This document shows positions 18,357 to 26,474 of a DNA stretch of 64,000 bases, one piece after another. The first letter of the stretch is position 1, and the number at the start of each line of letters is the position of its first letter. The position numbers were made by a program, and so were the translations under genes. The notes under the pieces are model-generated. The model ran no database searches, had not been told where the DNA came from, and saw nothing but the letters and a program-made list of their open reading frames with translations. The stretch is from an uncultured Roseburia sp. (lineage in GTDB: Bacteria > Bacillota > Clostridia > Lachnospirales > Lachnospiraceae), in assembly GCA_947649645.1 (NCBI GenBank), contig CANSSP010000007.1, positions 62,001-126,000 of the forward strand, in the 5' to 3' direction.

Positions 18357-20755
18357 AAAAACCGTTCAAAAAAGCGCTCCAGTGCGCCGCTGTCCTTTGT
18401 CTTTCCTGCTCCTTCTGCGTCTATATACTCTTTCATTTTTATTACTTCCTCATGTGTAATGATATAAGTCTGTTCCGGCGTACAATTCTTCATATTCGCA
18501 AACGCGCTCATAAGCGTTGCCATATACTCTGGCCTTGTCTTCCAGACAGACTCATCCTTTAATCCTCCCTTCTCATATGGAGCATTCAGATACGTTTCAT
18601 TGATAAACCGCGTGGTGCCTTCTGGTTTTACAGCCACCGCCTCCGTATCCACAACGTATACTCTGATCTGTTTTTCATAAATGCTGCCAGCACTATCCAC
18701 CACAGTCAGATTTTCCGTACAGCTCCCACCATGTTCAAACTGTGTAAAATCTGCCGCCCGGTAATCCGGGATGGAAAAAGATGTCCCGTCCCGATGGAAC
18801 CCCGGTGCAATCGGACTCCCGTCCTCCCTGTCTGAAGCCGTCGCATGACGTAACAGTTCTGTCTCTGTAATATACCCGCTCTGCGCCTGTTCCAGCGTAT
18901 AATAAAGATCTTTTGCAGCTATCCAGGGACAATCATCCCACACCGCATACAACAGCACAACCGCGTCTTCCTCTTCTGCCAGATTCTTCACAGACTGCCC
19001 CGCCTTCCACTGTGGTGTAAACGAATCCTTTCCGTTCTCAGGCGCCCATCCCAGAAACACGGATGGATATACCCTCTCTTCAATCGTCGTCTCCGACGGC
19101 ACAATCGTTCCATCCTGCATCTGTGCAGTGACATCCACGCCACCGCGCGTATATTTCCGATAAGCAGCCGAACCGTCTGGCAAAACGATATCCTGATCAT
19201 ACTGCACGATCCAGTCATCTATATGCTCCACTTCCATTCCTCCATTTGGAACAAACCGGATTGTATATGGATTCGCCTCTGCGACGGCAGTCATTTCTAC
19301 ATCCATTGCCGGCATCTCAAATGAAAAGACTGCCGTATCCGCCGAATAAGCCCCGGTCCAGTCCTTCCACCGGTACCCAGGTCTGACCGAGGCCATTACT
19401 GTAACCTCAGAACGATAGGCATAGCGTCCGCTGCCATCTACAGACGCAATCCCGGCTCCGGCATTGAGTGCGACATGGTAATGATTGATCCTCCACTGTG
19501 CATACAGTGTCAGATTTCCGGTGTCGCTGACTTTCTGCGCATCCGCGTATGATTTTCCTGTTCCTTCCGGAATCGTATTCCATCCGGCAAAAGAATATCC
19601 TGTTCTGGTAAATCCATTGGCTGTCAGGCGGCTGGTTTTTCCATAATTACAGATCATATCAGCTGTGGAACCGCCATCTGCCCCGTTTCCTTCAAAGTGA
19701 ACGATGTACGTGTCCATCCACTGCGCATACACCGTAATGGATTTTTCTCTGAATCTGGTTCCATCCGTAAAATCCAGATATGTGGCAGCCCGATACGCTA
19801 TATCCTGATCAAACGATTTTCCGCTGCCATCTGCTTTTGTGTTCCATTCCGCCCCGTCTTTACGCCGGTAACCTTCTCTGACCAGGCCAAATGCCGAAAA
19901 GTTGTGAAGATCATCCGACTGATCATACTTTATTTTTCTGGTGCGTGTGATATTGCCGCCTGTTGCACCATTGCCGTCATACTTGATCTCCAATTGGGGA
20001 TGACGCAGGTTAATCGTATAAACTCCCTCAACTGCATGACTGCCGTACACGCCGGTCTGCACCAGACTCAGCTGCATGGTAAACGTCTCTGTCCTTGGCG
20101 CGTGATAAACTTCCCTGCACAGCGATGATTCTCCCTGATTTTTCCAGCCATCCTCACCATCATAAAACTTTGTGTTGAATCTGGTCAGCCCGTCCCAGAC
20201 TTCCTGCTCCGGTGCCGGATAGGTAAACGCCTCTCTCTCATATGAAAATTCGATCACAAGAACCATATACTGATTTGTCTTGTAGATCACCTCTCCGTCT
20301 TCGCCTGTGCCAGTCACATAATTACCATTTTTGTCTTTCCATGCTTTTTCAATATATCTGGTGGAGCCTTGTTTTGTCCTATGCACATTTACGATCTTTA
20401 TATTGTGATTATTTACAGTTCTGCCCTTCACCACTGACAGTTTTACTGTCTGCGGCTTTGTATCGTCCGTCGATTCATATTCTGCTTTTATCTTTACTGA
20501 TGACATTTTATCACCGATGACTTTCAGCGTAAAATAACCCGTTTTCTTCCAGATCTCCATGTCTTCATCCTGTTCAGGATACTCTTTTTCTACATTCGGA
20601 TGTGATTTCGCCCCAACCGCCAGAGTCTCTTTCCACTCTCCGCCATAGACGCACTGTATGACGCCGCCCGGCAACGGCAGAAAAACCGCAAGGCTGCACA
20701 ACAGCAGAAAAACTGCCGCCCGCACCACACTTCTTCGTGATCTATCTCTTTTCAT
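18350..20755 (-). CDS. Large secreted B-repeat (Listeria-Bacteroides repeat) protein
   Basis: An 801-residue exported protein. Residues 1-38 form a signal peptide (basic start, then AAVFLLLCSLAVFLPL). Several InlB B-type/FLG repeats follow, recognised by GYSFAGWNTIPEGTG ending in LTLYAQW, an earlier unit ending in ITVYAQW, and a third near VFLGWAPENG ending in LLYAVW. The C-terminal about 180 residues are not recognised. No LPXTG motif, lipobox or C-terminal membrane anchor is seen, so it is either secreted or held by the neighbouring pilus. The ATG at 20755 follows AAAGGAGAT. It is the last gene of the Tad-like locus, and its partner at 20934 ends in the same repeat type. Confidence 0.8.
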   Translation of the reverse strand: MKRDRSRRSVVRAAVFLLLCSLAVFLPLPGGVIQCVYGGEWKETLAVGAKSHPNVEKEYPEQDEDMEIWKKTGYFTLKVIGDKMSSVKIKAEYESTDDTKPQTVKLSVVKGRTVNNHNIKIVNVHRTKQGSTRYIEKAWKDKNGNYVTGTGEDGEVIYKTNQYMVLVIEFSYEREAFTYPAPEQEVWDGLTRFNTKFYDGEDGWKNQGESSLCREVYHAPRTETFTMQLSLVQTGVYGSHAVEGVYTINLRHPQLEIKYDGNGATGGNITRTRKIKYDQSDDLHNFSAFGLVREGYRRKDGAEWNTKADGSGKSFDQDIAYRAATYLDFTDGTRFREKSITVYAQWMDTYIVHFEGNGADGGSTADMICNYGKTSRLTANGFTRTGYSFAGWNTIPEGTGKSYADAQKVSDTGNLTLYAQWRINHYHVALNAGAGIASVDGSGRYAYRSEVTVMASVRPGYRWKDWTGAYSADTAVFSFEMPAMDVEMTAVAEANPYTIRFVPNGGMEVEHIDDWIVQYDQDIVLPDGSAAYRKYTRGGVDVTAQMQDGTIVPSETTIEERVYPSVFLGWAPENGKDSFTPQWKAGQSVKNLAEEEDAVVLLYAVWDDCPWIAAKDLYYTLEQAQSGYITETELLRHATASDREDGSPIAPGFHRDGTSFSIPDYRAADFTQFEHGGSCTENLTVVDSAGSIYEKQIRVYVVDTEAVAVKPEGTTRFINETYLNAPYEKGGLKDESVWKTRPEYMATLMSAFANMKNCTPEQTYIITHEEVIKMKEYIDAEGAGKTKDSGALERFFERFLK

Positions 20756-20820
20756 CAATCTCCTTTCTCAGATTTTATTCCACATCTCATTCCCCTCTTC
20801 CGTTCCCGTCCTCTGCCTGC

Positions 20821-20855
20821 GCGGCAGCTGATTGCGTTCCGGTGGCAGCTGCCGC
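20821..20855 (-). other. Intercistronic stem-loop before the B-repeat gene
   Basis: GCGGCAGCTG and CAGCTGCCGC form a perfect 10-bp stem around a 15-nt loop in the 178-bp gap between the TadE-like and B-repeat genes. No T-run follows on the minus strand, so it more likely affects mRNA processing or stability than termination. Confidence 0.5.
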
Positions 20856-20933
20856 ACACCTCAGGGGCTGCGAAGAGCAACGTGATCAGATGGTTATTGT
20901 TTCACCTTTACAGGTAAAACTTTTGCTTTGCAA

Positions 20934-21542
20934 TTATCCCCACTGGGCATAATATACCCGTTCCTGTTCCACCGGCAGAGAAAAGTCAGCCATGTAATCA
21001 TTGCTGTCCTTCCAACCAAGAAAACGCCCGTTTCCACTGAGCGGTTCTGCCGGAGCAGCAACCCGGTCGCCTTCCATCACGGAATAAACCTTGTAACATT
21101 CCCCGCCGGAAAGCATCGCTTCTTTTGTCGGGTAAAAACGCACACTGCAATATACCGGCTCTTTTGTCTCGCATGGTTCCCATATTACCATTCGCTCCCA
21201 TTCCTCCACTCCGGTGCTGCCATCCGGCTGTACAAATTCTTCCTGCACGCGGACGGCCAGCGCTCCTTTTTCCACATCTGCTTTCATCACCTGCACCGTA
21301 ACCTTTGAATCAGTGTCCAGCGCAGCCGCGAGCATCTCAACACTTTCTGCCACAGCTTCCTCCTGCGTATCGGGATACAGATGATTTTCTGTCATCATAC
21401 GTTCAAGTGTTTTTTCAAGCGCCGACGACAGGCTGCTTTCCAGTTCCACTCTTCGGTTCATCCTGCCCATCACTGTCATAAGAATGGCCAGCGTCAGCAC
21501 CCCGGCCGCTGCACTCATAAATATTATAACTATATTCTTCAT
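20934..21542 (-). CDS. TadE-like pilin-type protein ending in a B-repeat
   Basis: A 202-residue protein with an N-terminal membrane helix (about residues 4-24) followed by a helical stretch (RMNRRVELESSLSSALEKTLERM), the layout of TadE-like minor pilins. The last about 55 residues look like an InlB B-repeat: GGECYKVYSVMEGDRVAAP, GRFLGWKDS, ADFSLPVEQERVYYAQW. So the exposed end carries the same module type as the large protein that follows. The ATG follows AGGAGGATGTGAA. It starts 2 nt after the preceding gene ends, so the two are translationally close. Family assignment is by layout, not by a strong motif. Confidence 0.6.
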   Translation of the reverse strand: MKNIVIIFMSAAAGVLTLAILMTVMGRMNRRVELESSLSSALEKTLERMMTENHLYPDTQEEAVAESVEMLAAALDTDSKVTVQVMKADVEKGALAVRVQEEFVQPDGSTGVEEWERMVIWEPCETKEPVYCSVRFYPTKEAMLSGGECYKVYSVMEGDRVAAPAEPLSGNGRFLGWKDSNDYMADFSLPVEQERVYYAQWG

Positions 21543-21543
21543 T

Positions 21544-22035
21544 TCACATCCTCCTTTCGTTTACCGGCACCGCGATAATGCATGTACTTCTTTTTCTTCT
21601 GGCATCCACCGCAGTCACTTTTAAACGGTAAATTCCGGAATTTCGAAAATCCACCTCTTTCGTTCCCGGAAGAACAGGAAAAAAGGTCCCGCCTGTACCA
21701 GGTTCACTGACCGCAAGCAGACTCACGTGAAGCTCCTCTCCGTCCGCATCCCTTGCCTTGATCTGATCTGAAACCACAAATATGCCGGTATACACAATGC
21801 CGGTATTCTGATAAACAATCGTGGGCATCGCTCTGCCTGCCTCACTCTGATACACCTCAAATTCTCTGTATACCTTATTTTCTGTTTCACCTGTTTCCAG
21901 CTCTGCGCCGATAATGGAAAAAATACCTCTGTTTCCCTCATCGTCTTTTATCCCGGCAAATAGTAATAAAAAAAGCAGACCGAGCAAAACTGCATCCAGC
22001 AGAAACATTCCGTATGACACAATAACCTGTTTCAA
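21544..22035 (-). CDS. Single-pass membrane protein of the Tad-like locus
   Basis: A 163-residue protein with one N-terminal membrane helix (MFLLDAVLLGLLFLLLFAG) and an outside part predicted to be rich in beta strand (MPTIVYQNTGIVYTGIFVV, SGIYRLKVTAVDARRKRSTCIIAVPV). I do not recognise the family. Its position between the mini-proteins and the TadE-like gene suggests a minor pilin or assembly factor. The start is TTG at 22035 behind AGGAGTGCG. The gap to the upstream mini-gene is 9 bp. Confidence 0.6.
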   Translation of the reverse strand: MKQVIVSYGMFLLDAVLLGLLFLLLFAGIKDDEGNRGIFSIIGAELETGETENKVYREFEVYQSEAGRAMPTIVYQNTGIVYTGIFVVSDQIKARDADGEELHVSLLAVSEPGTGGTFFPVLPGTKEVDFRNSGIYRLKVTAVDARRKRSTCIIAVPVNERRM

Positions 22036-22044
22036 TCCGCACTC

Positions 22045-22191
22045 CTATCCACAAATACCATTCATATACAAACCGACAATCTCACACAAAACACCTCCAC
22101 GCTCCAGAAAAGAAACGTACAGTGCAATCAACGCCATCCCCGAGACAATCTGAAGAAATCCCGTTCCATAATGTTCCATAATATATTCCAT
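22045..22191 (-). CDS. 48-residue membrane mini-protein of the Tad-like locus
   Basis: A short frame starting at ATG 22191 behind a strong AGGAGGATC site, coding 48 residues: MEYIMEHYGTGFLQIVSG, then a hydrophobic stretch and a Cys-containing tail. The first residues (E-x-x-M-E-H-Y-G) resemble the 54-residue mini-protein at 25335-25499 (MEQVMKHYGNA), so the two are likely paralogues. The size and single hydrophobic helix fit a Flp-type pilin. It is 9 bp from its downstream and 12 bp from its upstream neighbour. Confidence 0.65.
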   Translation of the reverse strand: MEYIMEHYGTGFLQIVSGMALIALYVSFLERGGVLCEIVGLYMNGICG

Positions 22192-22203
22192 ATCCAGATC
22201 CTC

Positions 22204-22317
22204 CTAAACAGCACAGACATAACGCAGCAGAGCAATCAGCAGGCCCACAGCCAGCCCGCCTGCCAGAAGTCCAAGCAATGCCTCTCCCAGTTCTCCCGTC
22301 ACAATTTCAAATCCCAT
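22204..22317 (-). CDS. 37-residue hydrophobic mini-protein of the Tad-like locus
   Basis: The frame starts at ATG 22317 behind AAAGGAGAAGAGA and codes MGFEIVTGELGEALLGLL followed by a hydrophobic end. Nearly the whole chain after residue 10 could cross the membrane. Neighbour spacing (12 bp downstream, 54 bp upstream) and the strong ribosome site argue that it is real. Its function is unknown; a small pilin-like subunit or assembly peptide is the simplest idea. Confidence 0.55.
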   Translation of the reverse strand: MGFEIVTGELGEALLGLLAGGLAVGLLIALLRYVCAV

Positions 22318-22371
22318 TCTCTTCTCCTTTCCTGACACCGGACGAATAAACGACCGTCGCTCTTCCCTCTT

Positions 22372-22707
22372 TTACCGTGCAATCCCTCTTGTAACTCTTG
22401 TATGCGAAATCCCAAGAAGAGGTATTTCATACGTATAGGTCAGTATCACCTCCGCCGAACACACATCCTGATTTTCATCATATATACACTTTGTCACAAC
22501 AAGGGAATATCCACACGCCGCGGCCTGTTTCCTGCAGCTTTCCACAACATCCGGATTAAAATTACTGTTCTCCAGCTCCGCAACTACAGCAGCCTTGTAT
22601 TCCCTTGCAGCGGCCACATCTCCGCTTACCGTAAGAACCGCAATACACAGAAAAAGATTTAAAACCAGTATCGTAAGCGTGGAGAACGCTCCTATAATAT
22701 GTTTCAC
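22372..22707 (-). CDS. Pilin-like single-pass protein of the Tad-like locus
   Basis: A 111-residue protein with an N-terminal hydrophobic helix (about residues 5-27, FSTLTILVLNLFLCIAVLTVS) and a short soluble part with three Cys (VESCRKQAAACGYSLVVTKCIYD). This layout fits a TadE/TadF-like minor pseudopilin, although the usual conserved Glu is not obvious. The start is GTG at 22707 behind GGAGGGATGTAA. It directly abuts the end of the TadB/TadC-like gene, which indicates an operon. Confidence 0.6.
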   Translation of the reverse strand: MKHIIGAFSTLTILVLNLFLCIAVLTVSGDVAAAREYKAAVVAELENSNFNPDVVESCRKQAAACGYSLVVTKCIYDENQDVCSAEVILTYTYEIPLLGISHTRVTRGIAR

Positions 22708-24246
22708 TTACATCCCTCCTGCAACTGCCAGCATTTTTAGCATCAGCACCATTCCGACTGTAAGATCCGTCAGAAGCTTTACCGTGGCAGCAGCCACCGG
22801 ATAAGAAAAAAGCAGCTTCATGCGAAATGCCGTCTTTTCATTCTCAATCTCATCTGCCATGCCCTGCATCTTCCCGACACGTTCGAGCAGATGTCCCATC
22901 TGTATTCTGATATTGCCCGCACCATTTTCCGCAATCGCATGGAGCATTTTCATACAGCTCTGCACTTCGGGCAGATCAAATTCTGAACAGAAACCGGTAT
23001 ATGCCTGCAGTTTTCCGGGCGACTCTTTAAGCCGCTCTGTCAAAAGCCTTAACTCTTTCTGCAATACTGGCGCCGCTCCTCCCATCGACCGCACAATAGA
23101 AACCTGTACATTATTGTTCTGCAGTAACAACGCCATTCCTGTCAGCCACTGTGGCAATGCCAGATACATCTCTTCCGTCACATCTTTCTTTGCCAGATAA
23201 TATCCCGTCTTATGCTGCAGCAATAGAAAAATAAAAAGAGACAGGCTGACCAGACAGATCGCGCGCTTCCCTGCAACAAACAGAATGACTGTCACGAGAA
23301 ATGCCGGGACCGAAAAAAGAATACTTTTCCGGCGCTCTTTCTTCTCGTCATATTGCGCGATCATATCATAACTTTTTTCGATATAGTCTGTTTCATGAAA
23401 AACCGTATCCTTTAACCAGTCGTCTGTAAGGTTTTTCGTACTCTTCACAAAGACATGAAGGAGAAACAAAATAAACAGAACAGATGAAATCTGGATAATC
23501 TGAATCTGAAACACATCTGTCGGACTTTGCACCGAAAACATCTGCTTCATCGCATCCAGCACATAGAGCGCAACAGCACATAACATGGTCGCAACAAGAA
23601 TGGAAATAATATTGTCCGTATGGCTCCTCTTTTTCTCCGCCTGTAAACGATAACCCCTCTGCTTCCAGCGCTCCACATCCTCCAGGAGAAAGAGAATGGA
23701 TTCATCCACCTCCCCGCCATACTCTTCCGCATTGATCAGAAGGTCATGCACCAGATGGATCTTCGTGCAGCGGTACGCCTCCTCAATGATTTCCAGACTT
23801 TCGCCATGGATTCTCTGTCCGTTTCCTGCCCTTCCGGCTTCCAGATGAAAAATCGCCGCATCCAGAACCTGCCGCATCTGCCCTCCGTCAAAAATCTCCC
23901 TGCTCTCCTTTAATGCACTGATCACTTTTCCCGTCTTCTGAAACGAGTACAGCATCTGTTCCATATAGGACGCCGCGTCTGCAAACCGCTTCTGCTCATA
24001 CATTTTCCGATACATATCCAGGACAAGAATCGGCAGCACAATCAGCACAGCCAAAACGACGGCTGAAAAACAGACCGGTTTTAACCGAAACAAAAAACCC
24101 ACCGCGCTGATACCCGCCAGCGTACCTGTAATCAGCAGTACGTGCGATTTCCATGAAAAATGATATCCATAAATATGCACCTCCTTCTCCAGATTTCTGG
24201 GATTCAGGAGTTTCAGATTCTCCCACAATCGTTTCTTACCGTGCAT
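22708..24246 (-). CDS. TadB/TadC-like inner-membrane platform protein (type II secretion F family)
   Basis: A 512-residue membrane protein. Two hydrophobic helices lie near the N-terminus, two pairs lie in the middle (about residues 210-265 and 300-335), and one or more at the C-terminus. Soluble helical domains between them (ASYMEQMLYSFQKTGKVISAL and LPQWLTGMALLLQNNNVQVSI) resemble the paired T2SSF domains of TadB and TadC. Tad systems usually have two such proteins of about 300 residues; here one chain seems to cover both halves. It would form the platform next to the ATPase. The ATG overlaps the stop of the ATPase gene by 1 nt (TAATG). Confidence 0.75.
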   Translation of the reverse strand: MHGKKRLWENLKLLNPRNLEKEVHIYGYHFSWKSHVLLITGTLAGISAVGFLFRLKPVCFSAVVLAVLIVLPILVLDMYRKMYEQKRFADAASYMEQMLYSFQKTGKVISALKESREIFDGGQMRQVLDAAIFHLEAGRAGNGQRIHGESLEIIEEAYRCTKIHLVHDLLINAEEYGGEVDESILFLLEDVERWKQRGYRLQAEKKRSHTDNIISILVATMLCAVALYVLDAMKQMFSVQSPTDVFQIQIIQISSVLFILFLLHVFVKSTKNLTDDWLKDTVFHETDYIEKSYDMIAQYDEKKERRKSILFSVPAFLVTVILFVAGKRAICLVSLSLFIFLLLQHKTGYYLAKKDVTEEMYLALPQWLTGMALLLQNNNVQVSIVRSMGGAAPVLQKELRLLTERLKESPGKLQAYTGFCSEFDLPEVQSCMKMLHAIAENGAGNIRIQMGHLLERVGKMQGMADEIENEKTAFRMKLLFSYPVAAATVKLLTDLTVGMVLMLKMLAVAGGM

Positions 24247-25322
24247 TACATCCCCTCTCTTATATACTTCTCCCAGTCTTTACACCGGAACGGCTCGCTG
24301 ATGCCCGCATACCGGAATCGCTTTTCAATCTCTGCAGGCAGTTCTCCCGACACCATTTCTCCGTCCTTTACAAGCATATAAACTCTGTTATTTGTTTCTT
24401 CCCGGCTGAAAAAGCAGACCTGGTCCATATATCGCTTTACCTTCCCGCCAGGCTGACGTATACACCGGATCAGAATCCCGACATCCACATACCGGTATAT
24501 CCGATTTTCCATCCGGTCTGCATCATTGACATTGTTCATCATATTCTGAATCCGGTCCGGAAGCTTCCTCACATCGTCCAGATGGATCGTGGTAAACCCG
24601 TTTACCCCCGTACTCCACTGTTCCAGAAGAGACGTCACCTCCACCGACCGGGCCTCGGAGAGCATCAGCCATTTCGGATTCTGCCGCAGACTGGCCTTGA
24701 TCGCGTCCGTATAGTCAAATCCCGGTCCAACCCTCAGCTCCACCGTATCCGCACCCGGATGTATCTCCCCATAGTGGATTTCCAGTGAATCCTCAATTGT
24801 GATAACACGCTCCTCTGCCGGTATAAACCGCATAAAAAACTTGGCACATTCGGTCTTACCCGCACCGGGTTCTCCGCCAAACACAAAATTCATTCCTGCC
24901 TTCACACAGTTGATCAGAAGCTGCAGGATCTCTTCATCACAATACCCGCCCTGAAGCATCCCCTGTATACTGCTTCTGACCACACAGGGGGATTTACGGA
25001 TGCAGATACTCGTCCCGGAAGCCGCCGCCGAATTATGGATAATACTGATGCGAAGCTCTCTTGTATCTGCCTCCAGTACTTTGTTGGCATTGTTAAACTG
25101 CCTGTTCACACAATTCGACATATTATGTGTAAACCGGTCGATAAACGACTCCGTAAGCTCATCCTCTGCGGGATACCGTCCTTTTTTCAGGTCTGTAATC
25201 CAGAGCCGGGAACCGTTATAATCGATATCCGTGACATCTTCCTGCGTGATATATTTCCAGAATACGCCAAACTGCTCTGCCGTCGGCTCAAATGTAACCA
25301 CTTCACGCATTCCTTCTCCCAT
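24246..25322 (-). CDS. CpaF/TadA-type secretion ATPase
   Basis: A 358-residue ATPase of the type II/IV secretion superfamily. Visible elements are the Walker A GGEPGAGKTE (about residue 150), the Asp box VITIEDSLEIHY, the Walker B region KWLMLSEAR, and the His box FTTIHLDDVRKLPDRI. CpaF/TadA drives assembly of Tad (Flp) pili. The N-terminal domain is short compared with many CpaF proteins. The start at 25322 has GGAAAGGG very close; ATG 25310 (MREVVTFEP) is an alternative with better spacing. It is read between the mini-pilin gene and the TadB/C-like gene. Confidence 0.88.
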   Translation of the reverse strand: MGEGMREVVTFEPTAEQFGVFWKYITQEDVTDIDYNGSRLWITDLKKGRYPAEDELTESFIDRFTHNMSNCVNRQFNNANKVLEADTRELRISIIHNSAAASGTSICIRKSPCVVRSSIQGMLQGGYCDEEILQLLINCVKAGMNFVFGGEPGAGKTECAKFFMRFIPAEERVITIEDSLEIHYGEIHPGADTVELRVGPGFDYTDAIKASLRQNPKWLMLSEARSVEVTSLLEQWSTGVNGFTTIHLDDVRKLPDRIQNMMNNVNDADRMENRIYRYVDVGILIRCIRQPGGKVKRYMDQVCFFSREETNNRVYMLVKDGEMVSGELPAEIEKRFRYAGISEPFRCKDWEKYIREGM

Positions 25323-25334
25323 CCCTTTCCGCCT

Positions 25335-25499
25335 TTACGGCAACACATTCATCTTTTCAAAAAAGCCGGTCAGCGCATTCTTAAACTCGGCTGCGACGTA
25401 GCCGTCCGACGAGAGTGCAGCGACAATAATTGCGCCGAGCGCCAGCAGCACAATAACAGCCAGTATGGCATTTCCGTAATGTTTCATTACCTGTTCCAT
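25335..25499 (-). CDS. 54-residue Flp-like mini-pilin
   Basis: The frame starts at ATG 25499 and codes MEQVMKHYGNAILAVIVLLA followed by an alanine-rich helix and a short polar tail ending in KMNVLP. Size, a single hydrophobic helix near the N-terminus and position just before the CpaF-type ATPase fit a Flp-type major pilin. Its N-terminus resembles the 48-residue protein at 22045. It is 12 bp upstream of the ATPase gene and is preceded by the dispersed leader element, which supplies GAGGAAG as ribosome site. Confidence 0.7.
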   Translation of the reverse strand: MEQVMKHYGNAILAVIVLLALGAIIVAALSSDGYVAAEFKNALTGFFEKMNVLP

Positions 25500-25568
25500 A
25501 ATCTTCCTCTTTTCTGCGCCGCTTTTCTCTGCAGATCTGTGGATGCGGCGCAGACACAGACCCGTAAC
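25500..25568 (-). repeat. Dispersed leader element, copy upstream of the mini-pilin gene
   Basis: On the minus strand a CTGCGCCGC/GCGGCGCAG perfect 9-bp stem encloses a 26-nt loop and is followed by AAAAGAGGAAG and the start codon. The gcgcagacacag block is shared with the copies before typA, dapL and purB. Confidence 0.65.
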
Positions 25569-25572
25569 TTAT

Positions 25573-26244
25573 TCACTTGTTTTTCTGTTCGCAAAGGGCC
25601 CCGCCATATACAAACCCGGTACGGCGCAGCAGAAATCGCGAAATTGTTTTTAACTCATCCAGAAACCGCTGGTTTCGCAGGCTGCCCGGCATGCGGTTCC
25701 TCCACACAAAATTCATGGCTCTGCCGCGTGCAGATGCATAATCAAATTCTGTATTTTCAGAAAGGATCATAATCTGCCCTCTCTCCGCGCGATACACCCG
25801 CTCAAGATATTGCCTGTCAAGCCTGGACTGACTGCAATAATTGGAAATCAATATCAGACTCTGCGGCAGAAACCGGGCTTCCTCCAGAAAAAAGTGATGA
25901 ATCTCCCGCTCATCCTGCCGCAGATTGACGACGACAAGTTCTGCCTGTTTTAAGATCCTGCGTTTTTTACAATCCATTCCGCTCCCACAATCGACAAAAC
26001 ACAATTTTTCCCGCATTTTACTTTCTGTGGCCGTGCTGTGGCATATTGTATAACTTCCAGGTCTTTCCGCAGATACCCGCCGTTTTCCCAACGGACTCTT
26101 CCCGGCCGTTCCGCGCCTCTGCGTATCCGCAGTGTACAGTCCAACCTCTACCTCAGGATACAGCATGGGAAATACACTGGCTATCGCACGCATATTGATC
26201 CCTGCATTACTCTGAGCGCTCTCTCCCCAGAACGCAACCTTCAT
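25573..26244 (-). CDS. TadZ/CpaE-like protein with degenerate P-loop
   Basis: A 223-residue soluble protein. The N-terminus MKVAFWGESAQSNAGINM has the shape of a MinD/TadZ-type P-loop, but the deviant Walker A Lys-Gly pattern is missing (SAQSNAGIN). FVDCGSGMDC and ELVVVNLRQDE match the second and third strands of that fold, while ILISNYCSQSRLD resembles the NKxD region. TadZ proteins mark where Tad pili assemble, and several are known to have lost ATPase residues. The ATG at 26244 is chosen because the ATG 12 bp upstream lies inside the GAGGAT ribosome site. It is the first gene of the Tad-like locus. Confidence 0.65.
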   Translation of the reverse strand: MKVAFWGESAQSNAGINMRAIASVFPMLYPEVEVGLYTADTQRRGTAGKSPLGKRRVSAERPGSYTICHSTATESKMREKLCFVDCGSGMDCKKRRILKQAELVVVNLRQDEREIHHFFLEEARFLPQSLILISNYCSQSRLDRQYLERVYRAERGQIMILSENTEFDYASARGRAMNFVWRNRMPGSLRNQRFLDELKTISRFLLRRTGFVYGGALCEQKNK

Positions 26245-26445
26245 ACAAATCCTCATTTCTACACAGACTGCTTCCGTTTCCTGCCTTTCAAATCCAGCGC
26301 AGGATGCAATCCCTCAGCTTATTGTGATCACCTGGGAATACCAATTGAAAAATAAGACTCCCCATCACAGATATATTTCCTGTGAATACGGGGACAGACG
26401 GAGAAAAACTCCAAATAACTACATGTATTTAAAAAAGATGATGTA

Positions 26446-26474
26446 ATCATACACTTTCACGCCCGATCTGTAAA
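26446..26474 (-). promoter_or_regulatory. Probable promoter of the Tad-like locus
   Basis: On the minus strand TTTACA (26469-26474) and TATGAT (26446-26451) are 17 bp apart. The transcript would have a leader of about 190 nt (26257-26445). That leader contains a TCACAG/CTGTGA dyad near 26363-26383 and matches no riboswitch that I recognise. The opposite strand carries the promoter region of the sugar-sensor-like gene, with TATAAT at about 26536. Confidence 0.6.

Noticed and set aside
18350-18600. Sortase anchor at the end of the B-repeat protein
   Set aside because: No LPXTG-like motif, hydrophobic segment or basic tail is present at the C-terminus.
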